Shown here one piece after another: positions 22,127 to 33,786 of a stretch of DNA of 64,000 nt. Under the pieces are notes generated by a model. It worked only from the letters and a program-made list of their open reading frames with translations. It made no database searches and was not told where the DNA came from. The translations under genes were made by a program, and so were the position numbers. Position 1 is the first letter of the stretch, and the number at the start of each line of letters is the position of its first letter. The DNA is from Rhododendron vialii (taxonomy: Eukaryota > Streptophyta > Magnoliopsida > Ericales > Ericaceae), in NCBI RefSeq assembly GCF_030253575.1, contig NC_080568.1:28788001-28852000 (forward strand). Reading direction: 5' to 3'.

Positions 22127-22650
22127 CTCCCCTCCATCCTACTTTGTTGTGCCTATTTCCTTTTTGGCACCTCACAAAAAATTGTCTATATCTCACAATA
22201 TATAATATTTTTATGATTTCAAAAACTTTGTTTAAAAGAATTAATTAAGATCTATCAAATAATATCCATATTGAATATATACCATATTACTCCCTCCGTC
22301 CCTTTTAAGTGTCCCATTTCGTAACTCCAACTTATTAAAAAAATATGATTAGTACACCTTTCACATCAACTTTTACCTTCATTTTTCCTACTTACCCTCT
22401 ATGAAGATATCATTATTACATTTTTACTCACTAACTTTTTAAAATGAAATCTACTTTTAGGGGCAAAATGGGAAATGTATCCACTTTTACCCACTAATTT
22501 TACAAAATGAACACTTATTAAGGGACAGCCCAAAATAGAATACTGGACATTAAAAAGGGGACGGAGGGAGTATAAATAATTAAGAGATATAGACAATTTT
22601 TTGAGACGTCCAAAAAAGAAAATAGACACAACAAAATGGGACGGAGGGAG
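22127..22650. mobile_element. Stowaway-type MITE (outer, interrupted)
   Basis: The ends are ctcccctccatcctacttt... and the inverse ...aaaatgggacggagggag, both bordered by TA (22125-22126 and 22651-22652). CTCCCTCCGTCCC ends with a TA duplication identify Tc1/Mariner-derived Stowaway MITEs. A second element at 22290-22570 is inserted inside it. Without that, the element is about 243 bp. Confidence 0.8.
22290..22570. mobile_element. Stowaway-type MITE nested in the outer one
   Basis: 281 bp from ctccctccgtcccttttaag to the inverse ending ggggacggagggag, flanked by TA (22288-22289 and 22571-22572). It interrupts the outer element and so inserted later. Its ends are closer to the consensus than the outer ends, consistent with being younger. 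Confidence 0.85.
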
Positions 22651-22654
22651 TATG

Positions 22655-24100
22655 TTATAGAACTATGTAGCATGAAATTATAAATTCCCTTCTCCAATGC
22701 TGAGGTAAAAACAAGCTATATTTATCTATAGGTGTAATATCCCAATAATTTTAATAAATAAAAATTTCATGATATTATTTCAAAAAGATTATTTTCGTTA
22801 TTATACGATTTTTAGATAATTTATTTGATTTATTAGTTAACGTGCTTTTTAATTTAATTCGGGTGTATCAATCTTCGCGTAAAAATTATTTTTAATTGAT
22901 GAGATTTTTTTCCCCATAAACCGAGACCGCAGTTAGTCTCAAAATGTTTTTTTTAGTCTACAGCTAAATTCTCGAAATTTTCTGAAATCAAAAATCAGAC
23001 CTTTGAACACTGCGTGACACATTTTCGCGTACATGGGAACACTTTTCTCCTCATTTTCCCATGTCAATCACAAGGATTAAACCAGGGGGAGTCTAGTGGC
23101 GGCGGCCGCCACAACAAGAATTTTAGAAAATGCAATTATTATATGTAAAAAAATAATTTTATCCCCAACTTATATAGTCTCGTTACTACTAGGTTTTTTT
23201 TCCTTATTTTTTATTATATACTAATCATAAATCTTCTTCTTCTTCAAGAAATGAGACCCAAAAAACTATTCCAAAACTAAATTATGGGCCAAAGTAAAAT
23301 AATATAAATGATGATGTGTAATTTAAAAAAAAATTCCACACTCTAACCCTAAAACAACTTAACCTAAAAAATTAAGGGAATTTAATTATAAAGCCACTCC
23401 CCAAACTTATAATGTCACTCCCAAAAAGGTAGTGCTGTTATCAATTTGAAAAATTCATATAGTCATCTTCCATATAGGGATCTGGGGAGTGACATTATAA
23501 ATTTGGGGAGCGTCATTATCGATGCCCAAAATTAAAATTAATCCTTTTTCATACTCCATGTGCAAAAACATCATTTACTATAGTTTTTGTTATGTTATTT
23601 TAATTTTTTGTGTAACCGATGACTATTAATATTATAATGTATCTTTTTATTTTTTAAGTATACATTTCACCACTGCTAGACTAAAATTCGGGTTCCGTCC
23701 CTGCTTATAAGGATTAGTTTTTTCTGTAAACATATTCCGTAAAAACACGAGGGTTTGTTAATTGGGCTCTACGCAAATAGGCAGTGAAATTGAGTCCCTA
23801 GAATTAGTCGATGTGCGCATAAATCGACCCGAACACCTTGAGTTATCAAAAAAAAAAAAGTCGCACAAGGTTTTGCAGAAATCTTACTACTCCATCCGTC
23901 CCTTTTTAAGTGTCCACATCGGTTCTACGTGTTATTTTCAATATGACTTATATCTCTCGACGTATGTTATGCTTTATGTTTTTAAAATCATTGTTTTATA
24001 GAAATAATTGAAATCTATCAAACAAGATACATAGTACATATTTTTTGCAGTATACATTAAGCAATATAAACAATTGAAAATAGCATGCGGAATGATAATG
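22655..24100. other. AT-rich intergenic DNA with element remnants
   Basis: No gene. A block from about 23090 (ctagtggcggcgg) to about 23680 (caccactgctag) has short inverse ends and may be an old DNA element. A one-sided Stowaway-like end (ctccatccgtccc) lies at about 23890. Confidence 0.45.
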
Positions 24101-24106
24101 AACACT

Positions 24107-24653
24107 CACTACAAGAAAAATGGTTATTCCTGGCATTTTTATTCTCGGCATTTTAATTAATGCCAGAAAAGCCACTATTACCAGCATTTTAAAAAAATGC
24201 CGGAAAAAAAAAATATTACCGGTGTTTGTTTAAAAAAATGCTGGCAAAAGTCAAGTTTTCTGTCAAAAAAATACCGCCAAACTATTATCGGCATTTGTTG
24301 AAAAAACGCCGGAAAAAATCTTCGTATAATATAAATATTTTTCATTGTGCAAGGTGACCCAATATGATGGCTAGCCCAATTAATATCTTCACGCGCGCGC
24401 GAGGCAAATGTCACGAGTTCGGATCCTGGGGTGAGCAATTTCTCCACAAAATTTGCGCACCACGTGGATGCCACGCAAGTGCCATGTGGCATTTTATTTA
24501 ATTGGTACAATTTTTCTCGGCATTTGTAAAAAGCACAAATGAGTAAGAGTATTACCAGTGTTTATAGAGACTTTTCCCAGCATTTGTACCTTTACCGTCA
24601 CACTTCTAGACGGCATTTTGTGATAAATGCCGGTAATACTTGACAAATGCCGG
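24107..24653. mobile_element. CACTA (En/Spm) element end, truncated
   Basis: Begins CACTACAAGAAAAATGG, the usual plant CACTA terminus, followed by a dense set of subterminal repeats of the type aatgccgg(t/a)aa in both orientations. The opposite CACTA end was not found before the TAA-flanked MITE at 24657, nor clearly after it, so the element is truncated or decayed. No transposase frame is visible. Confidence 0.75.
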
Positions 24654-24656
24654 TAA

Positions 24657-25039
24657 GGCCATCCACAGTGGTATAATCAAAAATAGATAACCAAAAGTTG
24701 ACACATCAACTTTTGATTATGCATTTAAGAGGTTTGCTAAGTTTACCAATGTTGAGGTTCACAATGGTCGTTTCTAGTCCATAACCGAAATAATGGGTCC
24801 ACAACAATTTCACTTTCTCTCTCCCCCTCAACAATAAGAGAACTAGTTAACTTGTGTGATGTGAGGTCAACCAATTTTGATTATTGAAAAATGTTGCTAG
24901 TTTTGGTTATTCAAAACCTAAAATTTGATTATTTCTAAGGATGTTGCTAAGTTTAATTATACCATTGTAAGCAATCTCTTGCACAAACATTTTTAACTTT
25001 AAAAACAATTGACTTTTAATTATACCACCGTGGATATCC
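24657..25039. mobile_element. Tourist/PIF-type MITE with TAA target duplication
   Basis: 383 bp with inverse ends ggccatccacagtggtataat and ggatatccacggtggtataat. TAA flanks both sides (24654-24656 and 25040-25042). It sits inside or at the edge of the CACTA remnant. Confidence 0.78.
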
Positions 25040-25044
25040 TAATA

Positions 25045-26640
25045 CTCTTTACCCACATTTTTTGAACTTTTAAAAACAAAATTTCTTGCAACCAGAGGAG
25101 TTTATAGTGTCTTCGAAAGAACGAACATGAGAACCGTTGATATTTATTCTTCGGATGACGAGAAAGTTTGTTATGATCGTTAATCAGACTCATGTATCCA
25201 ACTTTCTCATAGGGATTACTTTTTTCCATAAACATATTCCGTTAGAACACAAGGGTTTGTTAATTGGGATCTGTACAAGTAGGCAATGAGATTGGGTCTT
25301 TAGAATTAGGCGATGTGCGTATAAACTAACCTAAACACCTGAGTTATCAAACAAAAAAATCACACAAGGGTTTGCAGAAATCTTATTTTCCACTCTATTT
25401 TGGTACATAATTAGACTATTATCATTAACCATATTTTCAATTATTACTCTATTTTTCACTATACTCATTACCGACAAATCCAAATCCAAAATTCCAAAAC
25501 GAACGGGCTGGTGAATTTTTAGCATCTTCAAAAGAGTGAACATGAGAACCGTTGATATTAATAGTTGGGCGGCATGTTTAGCATATGGCAGAAAATTGAA
25601 GCTTCCTGGATGTGAGGGGCACTTGCTTCATTTGTTCCAACAATGGACAATAGTTTCTCAAATTGGCTAAAAGTAGAAATAAAGTAGTAGTAGTACTTTT
25701 TTCATTCTTGAATCCTGAATGAGCTCTTTTTCTACATTTCCAAAAAAACAAAAAGATAAATTCATAATTTTTTACTTTTTCAATTTCACAGATTAATAAG
25801 GATAAAAGATTTCTCAGAAAATGAACAAATGCCAAAAAAATTTAAATAAAAAATAAATAAAAAAAAAGTCCAAAAAAACCCTTAGCAGAACTCTAGATTG
25901 CATCCAAAGCTACGGGGTACTGCCCTCTCAATAAAAAAAGATCACTTTTATTAGTACTTTTAAGTTTTAACGCGTCCTTGTTCGGCACGTTTTTTTTTTT
26001 TTGAAATCCAAATAAAAGTGCTTTGTTGACTTTTGACGAGTCAATCTAGGACTGCTTCATTTTTCCCTCGTGCTCCTTTGTTTTGTTTTGTTTTTGTTTT
26101 TTGTTTTTTGTTTTTGCTTCTTTTCATTTTTTTGGCTTTTTTGCTGTAGTTTTTTGGAAATGGCTTTTCCACAGTATGGGGCCGTGCAACTATTCTTGGA
26201 TGTCCAATCGATTAACTTAATTTTTTACATGATTGTTCTACTCGACAAATACTACAGTATAAACGAGTCTGGTCATTAAAGTGAAGTCGAAATGGGTTCA
26301 AAGATGTCCGGAAAAGCCAGTCATTGAAGTTTTTCTAGTCGAAGCTTTTTCTTTGGTTCTTAACGACGCCCTCACAGTAATTCAAAAAATCTTAATACAT
26401 TAATTAGTATGAATTTTGAATACAAATTTAATTAAATTATATAGGAAAGGAACCAAACCGACCTACTTAACTCTTTTGTTTTCTCGAAAATTTTGCGGCT
26501 ATGTGCCTGTCCGAGTCCAATTGCAGTAGTCTTGTGATACATGTATCCCACTATCGACCACTCGTAAATGAATATACAAGAACGAATGTAAAAATGATCG
26601 AGCATGTTCCCGACCAGTTTCTCTAGTTATGTATAGTTCG
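25045..26640. other. Intergenic DNA, no supportable gene
   Basis: Contains segments repeated from elsewhere in the window (25145-25215 resembles 16920-16990; 25235-25385 resembles 23725-23885), showing old dispersed repeats. T-rich runs at 26070-26160 create false frames. Confidence 0.5.
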
Positions 26641-26653
26641 GATTAAGTCTACA

Positions 26654-26927
26654 CCTCTTTCCATCCGCACCGTCTGCACCTCCCCTTTTCGATCGAAATT
26701 CGATGATCCGAGCCGCTCAATGTGATCAGAACGTTATTTTAAGAATACCTATGAGAAATCGGCGAAAAAAATGATTAGGAAGGACTTCATACAAACAGTT
26801 TTTGTTTGTATTTTATTGAACGGTTCAATAAAAAACTGCTCAAATCAAGCTCTTCCCGGTGTTTTTTTTTGCCAATTGCTCGCGAGTACCCTTAAAATCA
26901 CATTGGGAGGTGCGGACGGAAAGAGGT
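26654..26927. mobile_element. Foldback MITE (copy 1 of a pair)
   Basis: The left end cctctttccatccgcacc pairs with the right end ggtgcggacggaaagagg. Inner segments also pair, giving nested stems around a gaacggttc centre near 26819. It is followed within 80 bp by a related element. Confidence 0.65.
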
Positions 26928-26997
26928 ATGGATATATATATATATATATATATATAGTCACTTTCTCCCAATGACCACCTTAACTTAATAAAATAAG

Positions 26998-27324
26998 GAC
27001 CTCACTTTCCCGATAGAATTTCGATGATCCAAGTAGCTCAATGTGTTCAAAATGTGATTTTAAAGATACTAGTGAGAAATCAGCAAAAAAATGACCGGAA
27101 AGGCTTCATCCGAGCAGTTTTTGTTTATTTTTTATCGAACGGTTCAAATAAAAACTACTTGGATGAAGCCCTTACTGGTCATTTTTTTTGCTGATTCCTC
27201 GCGAGTACTCTTAAAATCAAGTTCTGAATATATTAAGCGGCTCGGATCATCGAAATTTGAACGAAAAATGGGAGAAATTGAGAGGTCTTTATTTTAGTAT
27301 TTTAACTAAAATAAAGACCTCTTC
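26998..27324. mobile_element. Foldback MITE (copy 2 of a pair)
   Basis: Shares 'ttcgatgatccaag.agctcaatgtg', 'gagaaatc.gc.aaaaaaatga' and 'cagtttttgttt' with copy 1. It has long internal pairing (aggcttcatccgagcag with ctacttggatgaagccc). It ends in a perfect 16-bp inverted repeat at 27282-27321 (gaggtctttattttag and its inverse). Confidence 0.65.
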
Positions 27325-27539
27325 ATTTGAAAATTACTGTATGTCTATATATATATATACACGCTCGCGTGCCTAAAGATGAGAATACAAAGTATCTCAA
27401 GGAATTTTTTTGTTAAGAAGTTATTCGTTCAATTTATATATCTTTGCCAGGAGGAAGGCAATTGATCGATAAGACGGGTTTTTTATTTTTAATTTACCAG
27501 AGAAAAGGATTGTTGAAATTTAGATAACAATTATTCTAG

Positions 27540-27690
27540 GACCACACACAAACACACACCCAAATACACATCCACACACACAAGTGTACGGGTCCCACAC
27601 ACACTGCACACTCTAGTGTGTGTGGGGCCCACACACTTGTGTGTGTGGGTGTGTATGTGGGTGTGTATTTTGGGTGTGGAGGTAGAACTA
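27540..27690. repeat. CA/TG-rich hairpin
   Basis: A CACACA-rich left half (27540-27610) and a TGTGTG-rich right half (27615-27688) pair across a centre at 'cactctagtgtg'. A second hairpin of the same composition is at 36235-36425, so these are probably copies of one foldback MITE family. Confidence 0.65.
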
Positions 27691-27946
27691 CTCTTTAGAT
27701 AATTGGTTTGACGAAACACAATACTATTCGATATTCTCGGCTAAATAAACAATAAACTAAGTTTTCTAAATAAAAACCATTTGGCACGTGGGCTCGTGTG
27801 TAAATTCCCCAATTTATTTAATTAAACAGTGGTGTTGTGATTATTAAATTCCTTAATAAATGATGGTGGCAGGAAAAAGAGGAAAGGTCCCTTGTTTTTT
27901 CTTTATTTTTTATTGTTGGTAAGGTTCGCTACATTCACTTCGAGCA

Positions 27947-28322
27947 TGTACACCAATAGGTAGCTAAACTATCTTGTAAATAGTTCACAATTTTAATTTA
28001 TCTATTAACTTTTTCTTTTACAACTACTCCAGCACTATTTATTTTACCTAACACCCATTAAAATATATATTTTTCACTCTTTTTCTTTATCCTTTATTTT
28101 TAAACTTAAAACCCCACAAATCAAGAACAGAGAGGGAGGAGTGAGAAAGAAACAATAAAATAAATGTTGGCTTTTGAACCGTGCTTAGTTAAAAGTACCT
28201 AACTACTATTCATAAATCCTTTTTACCTCCCTTTTTACATCAGTTGGTGCAGCCTACTTTTTGTGTTTTTTCTCTCCAAAATAGCTCAAAAGCCATTTTA
28301 ACTCAATTGATGCACTTGCTCT
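27947..28322. mobile_element. Diverged MITE with gagcat...tgctct-type ends
   Basis: Left end gagcatgtacaccaatagg and right end ttgatgcacttgctc are relaxed inverse copies, similar to the family at 42577-43032 and 28949. Boundaries are approximate. Confidence 0.45.
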
Positions 28323-28948
28323 TCAAATGAATGATGGGTGTACTGGGTAAATTTTGAGAGAGAAAAAGTTAATCACAGTTCTGCTCAATATCAACCGTCT
28401 ATTTCGGCAATTGATGATTGAGATACTTTTTTAAAATTATTACCAGTAATAAATATCTATTAACGGTAATAGTATGTTTTTAGTCCGAACTGTCCAAAAA
28501 ACTTTTGGACTCACGAGATGGAGCGCCATAAAATTTTTTTTCTCTTTGATTAACTAAAGGAGAATGAATTAAGGTGCTTTTAAAATTCGGCGATCAAGCT
28601 TATATGCACCTCATGAACTAGTAATCTTGGAAGTCTAATTCAACTGTCCACTTGCGAAGAGCCCTATTAAAATGGGAGTAAAGTTTCATATGAGTTGACG
28701 CAAAGAATTTCATGATTGCACATGGATGATTTCAAAGCTGAAATATTAAAATGGAGCAAATCCCTAAGTCACAGATTTTGGCCATCAGTTTTTGTTACGC
28801 AACTTCCACATTGGCCCCTGGTGTGTTAGTGGTGAGACCCTCACTCAAAGAACTTAGGCAGCCACGAAAACAAGGAAATTAATTCTACGAACCATAGGAT
28901 TTCTATAGCTGTTTTATTTTATTTTACCAGTTAGTTAGATGTTTATAA

Positions 28949-29291
28949 GAGCATCTCCAACAGGAGAGGTCAAAAGTAGAGATGTCAAATTATTTTGAAG
29001 GCTTGTATGGCAATTTGACATCACGCTCCTCCTCTTCAACCCTTATGTCAAATTATTTTGAAAGCTTATGGTCAATTTTTGAAAATTGACAATCTAGAGG
29101 TTGATGTCAAAGTTGACATGTTGAGACTTGGCTTTGACATGTTGAGACTTCGCTTCAAAGCCACGTCACCTCCCTTCAAAGCCATATCACTTTTGACATG
29201 ATAGAAGGCATCATGGTTGGATGACAACTTAATGCCAAAACTAGTCGTTTAATTGTCCACCTCAACTTTGACATCTCCCGTTGGAGATGCT
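28949..29291. mobile_element. MITE with gagcatctccaac ends
   Basis: Left gagcatctccaacagg and right cccgttggagatgct are inverse. TAA precedes the left end, but the right side lacks a clear TAA. The interior repeats 'gtcaaattattttgaa' and 'tttgacatgttgagactt'. Confidence 0.65.
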
Positions 29292-29299
29292 GATCTATG

Positions 29300-30030
29300 G
29301 TCAAAAGAGAGAACCAACTTCAAGGGTAGGGTGTTCAAAAGCTTATCTATATGTCCATGGAGATTTTTTAGATATGTGTGATCGAAATATATCATGTCCC
29401 AATTCTCACAGGACCCAGGATATTGCCAAGCGGGGGCCTACTCGGTTCGATCATATGGCAGTTATTCTTAGCAACTCCCCACTCACCTATCAATAGTACG
29501 TATCGGGATATCTTCATCTGGCCACTTGTTTGCCCTGCCTTCTGTTGGGTTGCAAAGCCACAACCCAACGACCCATACACACATAGACCGAGTCCGACGT
29601 TTTTGCTCACTTTATAGAAAAAAATGGTACTAAATTTTGGATGTCACTCCCCCTTTAAGCTATTTATAAAAAGAGGATGTTCAAGAGCTTAACTTTTCAT
29701 AAGCTCTTGAGCATGGGTCATAATGAACTCGGTGAAGATCATGTGTTGCCATGTTTACATGAGATAACAAAATAATTTACGTAAAAAAAAAAAAAAAACC
29801 GTATAGCAGCACTCAGTATACAAAAATTGAGCACAAAAAGAGGAGGAATTTCTAATATTTCTTCTTTTTTCGGAATATTATATAACTAGGCGAAAGGCGA
29901 AAAAAAAAAGTGGCTTCTGTCACACTTTCTAATACTAATCAATACTTTCAACTAACAGGGCATGAGAACAACTAACACCATGCTCCTACGGCTACAGAAA
30001 ATCTTCCCAAAAACTTGAAAAGGGGAAGAA
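29300..30030. other. Downstream flank of the bHLH gene
   Basis: No gene recognised. The 29370-29610 stretch has open frames on both strands but no domain. Poly(A) runs lie at 29784-29800 and 29901-29910. Confidence 0.5.
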
Positions 30031-30035
30031 AATAA

Positions 30036-31113
30036 TCATGAGCAAACCAATTCCTGCAATCTCTGGCATACCCTTGAAGTCTCCACACCAACTCTAGAAA
30101 CTCTCACCTGCCAAGTTCATCAAAATAGGAAAACAAGTTTCATCAGCCCAGTTTGCTAAAAATTACGATCAGATTTAGAAGGAGAAAATTAGAACTTGTT
30201 CGGTTTGAATTTTGAGGGAGGTTTTTTAGAGTAGTGAGCGGAGAGAGATAGACAGAAAAAATTTATTAGAAACCGTGCGCAGAGATTTTTAGGCCCAAAA
30301 CGAACAAATTTTCACTACACGATTTCGAATGAATGCTGGGTTGGGCCACCTCGAATGGCGTGATCTACATAACTTTAATATGGAAACATATATGGCCTTT
30401 CATATCAAATTTAAACATCCATTGTTGAGGTTCTTGAATTCAAATTAAATTATCATTATCACTGCCACGTTATTATTGTACTGTTTTTTATTATACAAAC
30501 TGTTTTTGACATGTACCTACAACCAATCTATGAAAGTCGTTAATCGATCGGGATATGAACTAAGAAAAATGCGCAAACTGTAATGATTCGAAATAGATCC
30601 TATTTTATGATCGTTGAGAAAATGCATTTTAATTCTGAATGACTTTTCTGTATGAAATTCGTGTTCCGAAAACATTTTTCGATCCGGTAACTAAAGCCTG
30701 CTGGCAGCAGAATCACCTGAGCATGGAGGGTGTGGAAAACCCTATCCCCGAATGTAGAAAAGACAGCACTCACAACTTCAGTTCCTTCCTCGTGTAAAAT
30801 ACCAATGACTTCACAAAGCTTGAAGTTCTTCTCCAAACCTGTTACTAGGTTTACTTCTAAACTCGAACCCAAATCTCGCAACTCAAACACCGGTGATCTG
30901 AAATATTCGGACATCGACGACGACGTTTCCTTGTTATGGTTTTTGGTTCCGGTGACATTGTTGTTGTTGCCCATTGCTATTGCCTTCCTTGCCTTCAACT
31001 CATCGACTCTCTCTTTCAATTGCTTTACGTACGTGGCCACCTGGTCCAGCTGCTCTTGCTGTGATAACATGTCCTGAAAAATCTTGTTAGTTTGGGAATG
31101 AAAAATACGACTA

Positions 31114-31159
<46 letters not shown>

Positions 31160-31327
31160 GAGTAGCAGTAGTACCTTGGAGGGTTGAAAATGGTGGGGAG
31201 GGACGAGAGAGGTGAGCTTGAAGCAGAGGCCTTTCATATGTATCCTCCGATTCCTCTCCACCGTCTTCCTATCCAGCTTTTCAGGTGAATTACTACTCGT
31301 AGGAGTCCTATTACTTTTGCTGTTCAT
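30036..31327 (-). CDS. bHLH transcription factor (bHLH162/bHLH36-like)
   Basis: Three exons on the minus strand: 31327-31175, 31073-30717 and 30107-30036, giving 193 codons. All junctions are GT-AG and in phase. The basic region and helix 1 (DRKTVERNRRIHMKGLCFKL) lie at residues 19-38. Helix 2 starts exactly at the exon 2 boundary (DMLSQQEQLDQVATYVKQLK, 52-71). The C-terminal part, from about residue 105 (VFELRDLGSSLEVNLVTGLE) through exon 3 (SRVGVETSRVCQRLQELV), fits the ACT-like fold of this subgroup. The usual His of the E-box-binding HxxxER is replaced by Arg/Lys, while Glu24 and the following arginines remain, as in related plant bHLHs. Intron 1 carries a GA microsatellite and intron 2 spans 609 bp. 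It probably acts in the nucleus as a dimer; targets are unknown. Confidence 0.83.
31116..31156. repeat. (GA)n microsatellite in bHLH intron 1
   Basis: About 20 GA repeats within the short first intron (31074-31174). In the sense direction it forms a long CT-rich tract upstream of the acceptor, which may serve as an extended polypyrimidine tract. Confidence 0.9.
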
Positions 31328-31471
31328 ATCAATTAATATTGACTATAGCATATATATATATATATTGCACCACAAATTTAAAACAACAGATTTTATGTTG
31401 AAAGGAAAGGGATCGAAGTGAGAAGTCTGATACTCTGAAGAACTTGGAAGAATCTCACGACTTCCCAAGTC

Positions 31472-31482
31472 CTTTATATAGT
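31472..31482 (-). promoter_or_regulatory. Probable TATA box of the bHLH gene
   Basis: On the minus strand the sequence reads ctatataaagg, about 145 bp before the ATG. It is followed by an ordinary leader and preceded by the (GA)n tract at 31518-31561, read as CT in the sense direction. Confidence 0.6.
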
Positions 31483-31516
31483 GAGAGAGAGGAGAGCGGG
31501 GGAGGAGAGAGGGAGG

Positions 31517-31517
<1 letters not shown>

Positions 31518-31561
<44 letters not shown>
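31518..31561. repeat. (GA)n microsatellite upstream of the bHLH TATA box
   Basis: About 22 GA repeats lie 40-80 bp upstream of the TATA motif. GA/CT tracts in plant core promoters can bind BPC/GAGA-type proteins; that role here is inference. Confidence 0.9.
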
Positions 31562-31569
<8 letters not shown>

Positions 31570-31589
31570 TAAGGAAGGAAGGGGGAATC

Positions 31590-33330
31590 ATCGGTTGTCA
31601 ACTCTATGGTTGCGTGGGTCATTTGATAGCCACATGGAGCAGATAATTTTTTGACGAAATCAATGGGTCAACAGAAACTAGTACTGCTCCATTACCCTCC
31701 GTCCTTAATTTTGCAAGAAGGTTTGTGAAACAGGACATTGGGTCTAGTTTTTCTTTTTCTCTAAATTTTTGTTACATTTGCATTATATTTTTTAAATTAA
31801 TCATATGTCTCAACGGTAAGAGTCTAAAGAGTTAAAATTTATGACCAAACGAAACAATTGTCTTTTTATCTAAAGTGTCGTCGTATAGGAACTTTTTTTC
31901 AGCATCAATCCATATTATTACTCTATCCGTCCCAATTTATTTGTCCCAGTTCTATTCTAACTGAATTAAAAAATTAGTTATATCTTTAAAGTGGTAATGA
32001 ATTTTATATCCAATATGGATATTATTTGATAGATCTCGATTTGTTCTATAATTCAATATTTTTGAAATCGCCTAAAACATTATAAATTACGATATATAAT
32101 TAATTGAAAAGTAATACGAACTCCAAAAAGTGACAAATAAATTGGGACGGAGGGAGTATAATTTTTTGATTTATCTTGTTGAGACGAATGCTTAACACCG
32201 AAAATTACGATAAAAGAACTAAACAAAAAGTTACTAAAATAAAAAATTACCGAAAAGTAGTTTTATACGAAAAAGTTCAAAAGAATGAAGCCTTCCGTGA
32301 TTGGGTGTGAAAAAATAAATGCGTATCCATTCTCCATGTTTGAATCGAATGGAGACTAGACATTGCAAACCTCAGGAACACTGGAGGATTTGTCTAGCCG
32401 TTATATCTAGAGTCTCAAAATTAGTCGAGAGGTATGCAAATTGATCCGAATATATATAAAAAATAAAAATAAAAAATACTCCAAAAAAAACTAGTACGGA
32501 GTACTACTATTGTCGTGGGGCCAACTATTCTACAAATCCTATGAGATTAATGTGTATCATAATGGTGAACGTCGTCCAGTAAGGTGGGCTACCAGTATTG
32601 GCTACTGATGTGTCAGGGGCTGACCCTTGACTCTTTATATTTGCATCCACACCTCACCGGCCACTTTATAGATACGTTTGCATGTAATTATGTTTAGTTT
32701 TTTTTCTTTTCCCAATATTGTGGAGCAGTATACGTTGGCGAGAGTTAAGCAGGAATTTTGGTCCCATTTCAAAACATCTTTTTAAAAAATAAATATTTAT
32801 TTTATATTTTTAAATTCAAAAATAATGTAAATGTACCAAAAAAATTAAATTTTTTTGCACCGTATAATAATTAATAGAGATTTGAACAGTGCATGTGTTT
32901 ACACGTCATTATGCATGTGTTTACACGTCATTTCCCCTCCAAGGCATTATTTTATGCCTTCTAGTAACTTTTTGACCTGTTCAAAAAGTAACTTTTTGAT
33001 TAAAAAATTTTATTTGTACAAGGACGTACTTTATTATTTGTTTTCAAATTTGCACGTCTTTTTGTGAAAATTCAGCATCTAGAACGGATGGAATAACTAC
33101 CAGCACTTCAATTCTCTCTCTTAATCCAATTTTTGGTTTGTCACAGATAAATAAAGGCTTCTTCTCTACTTTGGCCAATTTCCGCCTTGGATTCGGACGA
33201 CTTGCGACTTTGTTCGGAAAAAAATGAGAATAATAATTAAAAAAAAAATTCATTATGAACTGCATGCGAGCAGAAAGAAATGATAGAGTCTAAAGACTCA
33301 AAACGAACACAGAAACACTCATTGGGTATA
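31590..33330. other. Intergenic DNA upstream of the bHLH gene
   Basis: No gene. It holds one complete Stowaway MITE (31921-32156), a short duplication ('catgtgtttacacgtcat' near 32891 and 32913), and a decayed MITE at about 33195-33310 related to 30190-30310. Confidence 0.5.
31921..32156. mobile_element. Stowaway-type MITE
   Basis: 236 bp from ctctatccgtcccaattta to the inverse ending aattgggacggagggag, flanked by TA (31919-31920 and 32157-32158). Confidence 0.85.
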
Positions 33331-33346
33331 TTTGACACCTCTACGT

Positions 33347-33786
33347 AGGGGTGCAATCGAGCCGAGCCGAGCCGAGTTTCGGCATGTTCGGGCTCGGCTC
33401 GCCTCAAAAACAATGAGCTCGAGCTCGGCTCGAGCTCGTGACGAGCTGCAGAACTCGAGCTCGAGCTCGGCTCGATAGGTATTTTCGGAGCTCGAGCTCG
33501 GCTCGTTCGGCTCGTTTATGAAACAAATATATATAAATATATATATAAATAAATATAAATATGTAAAAATATATATATATAAATATATATATAAATATAT
33601 TATATAATCGAGCTCGCGAGTCAATTCGAGCCGAGTTTCGACTAGCTCGAGCTCGGCTCGTTTATGAAACGAGCTCAGGACTCGAGCTCGAGCTCGGCTC
33701 GTTTTTGTCTTGAACCGAGCCGAGCCGAGCCGTTATCGAGCCGAGCTCCGAGCCGCTCGCGAGCGGCTCGGATCGTTTGCAGCCCT
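33347..33786. mobile_element. 440-bp GAGCCGAGCC-rich foldback element with 10-bp target duplication
   Basis: Both ends are inverse (aggggtgcaatcgagccgag left; inverse of ctcggatcgtttgcagccct right). The perfect 10-bp acctctacgt flanks it at 33337-33346 and 33787-33796. Most of the element is self-complementary gagctcgagctcggctcg repeats around an AT-rich core (33520-33605) of 'aaatatatatataa'. A 9-11-bp duplication fits Mutator-like MITEs. Open frames inside it are artefacts of the repeats. Confidence 0.85.

Noticed and set aside
27531-27719. Minus-strand frame with His-Thr repeats
   Set aside because: Translation of a CA/TG hairpin.
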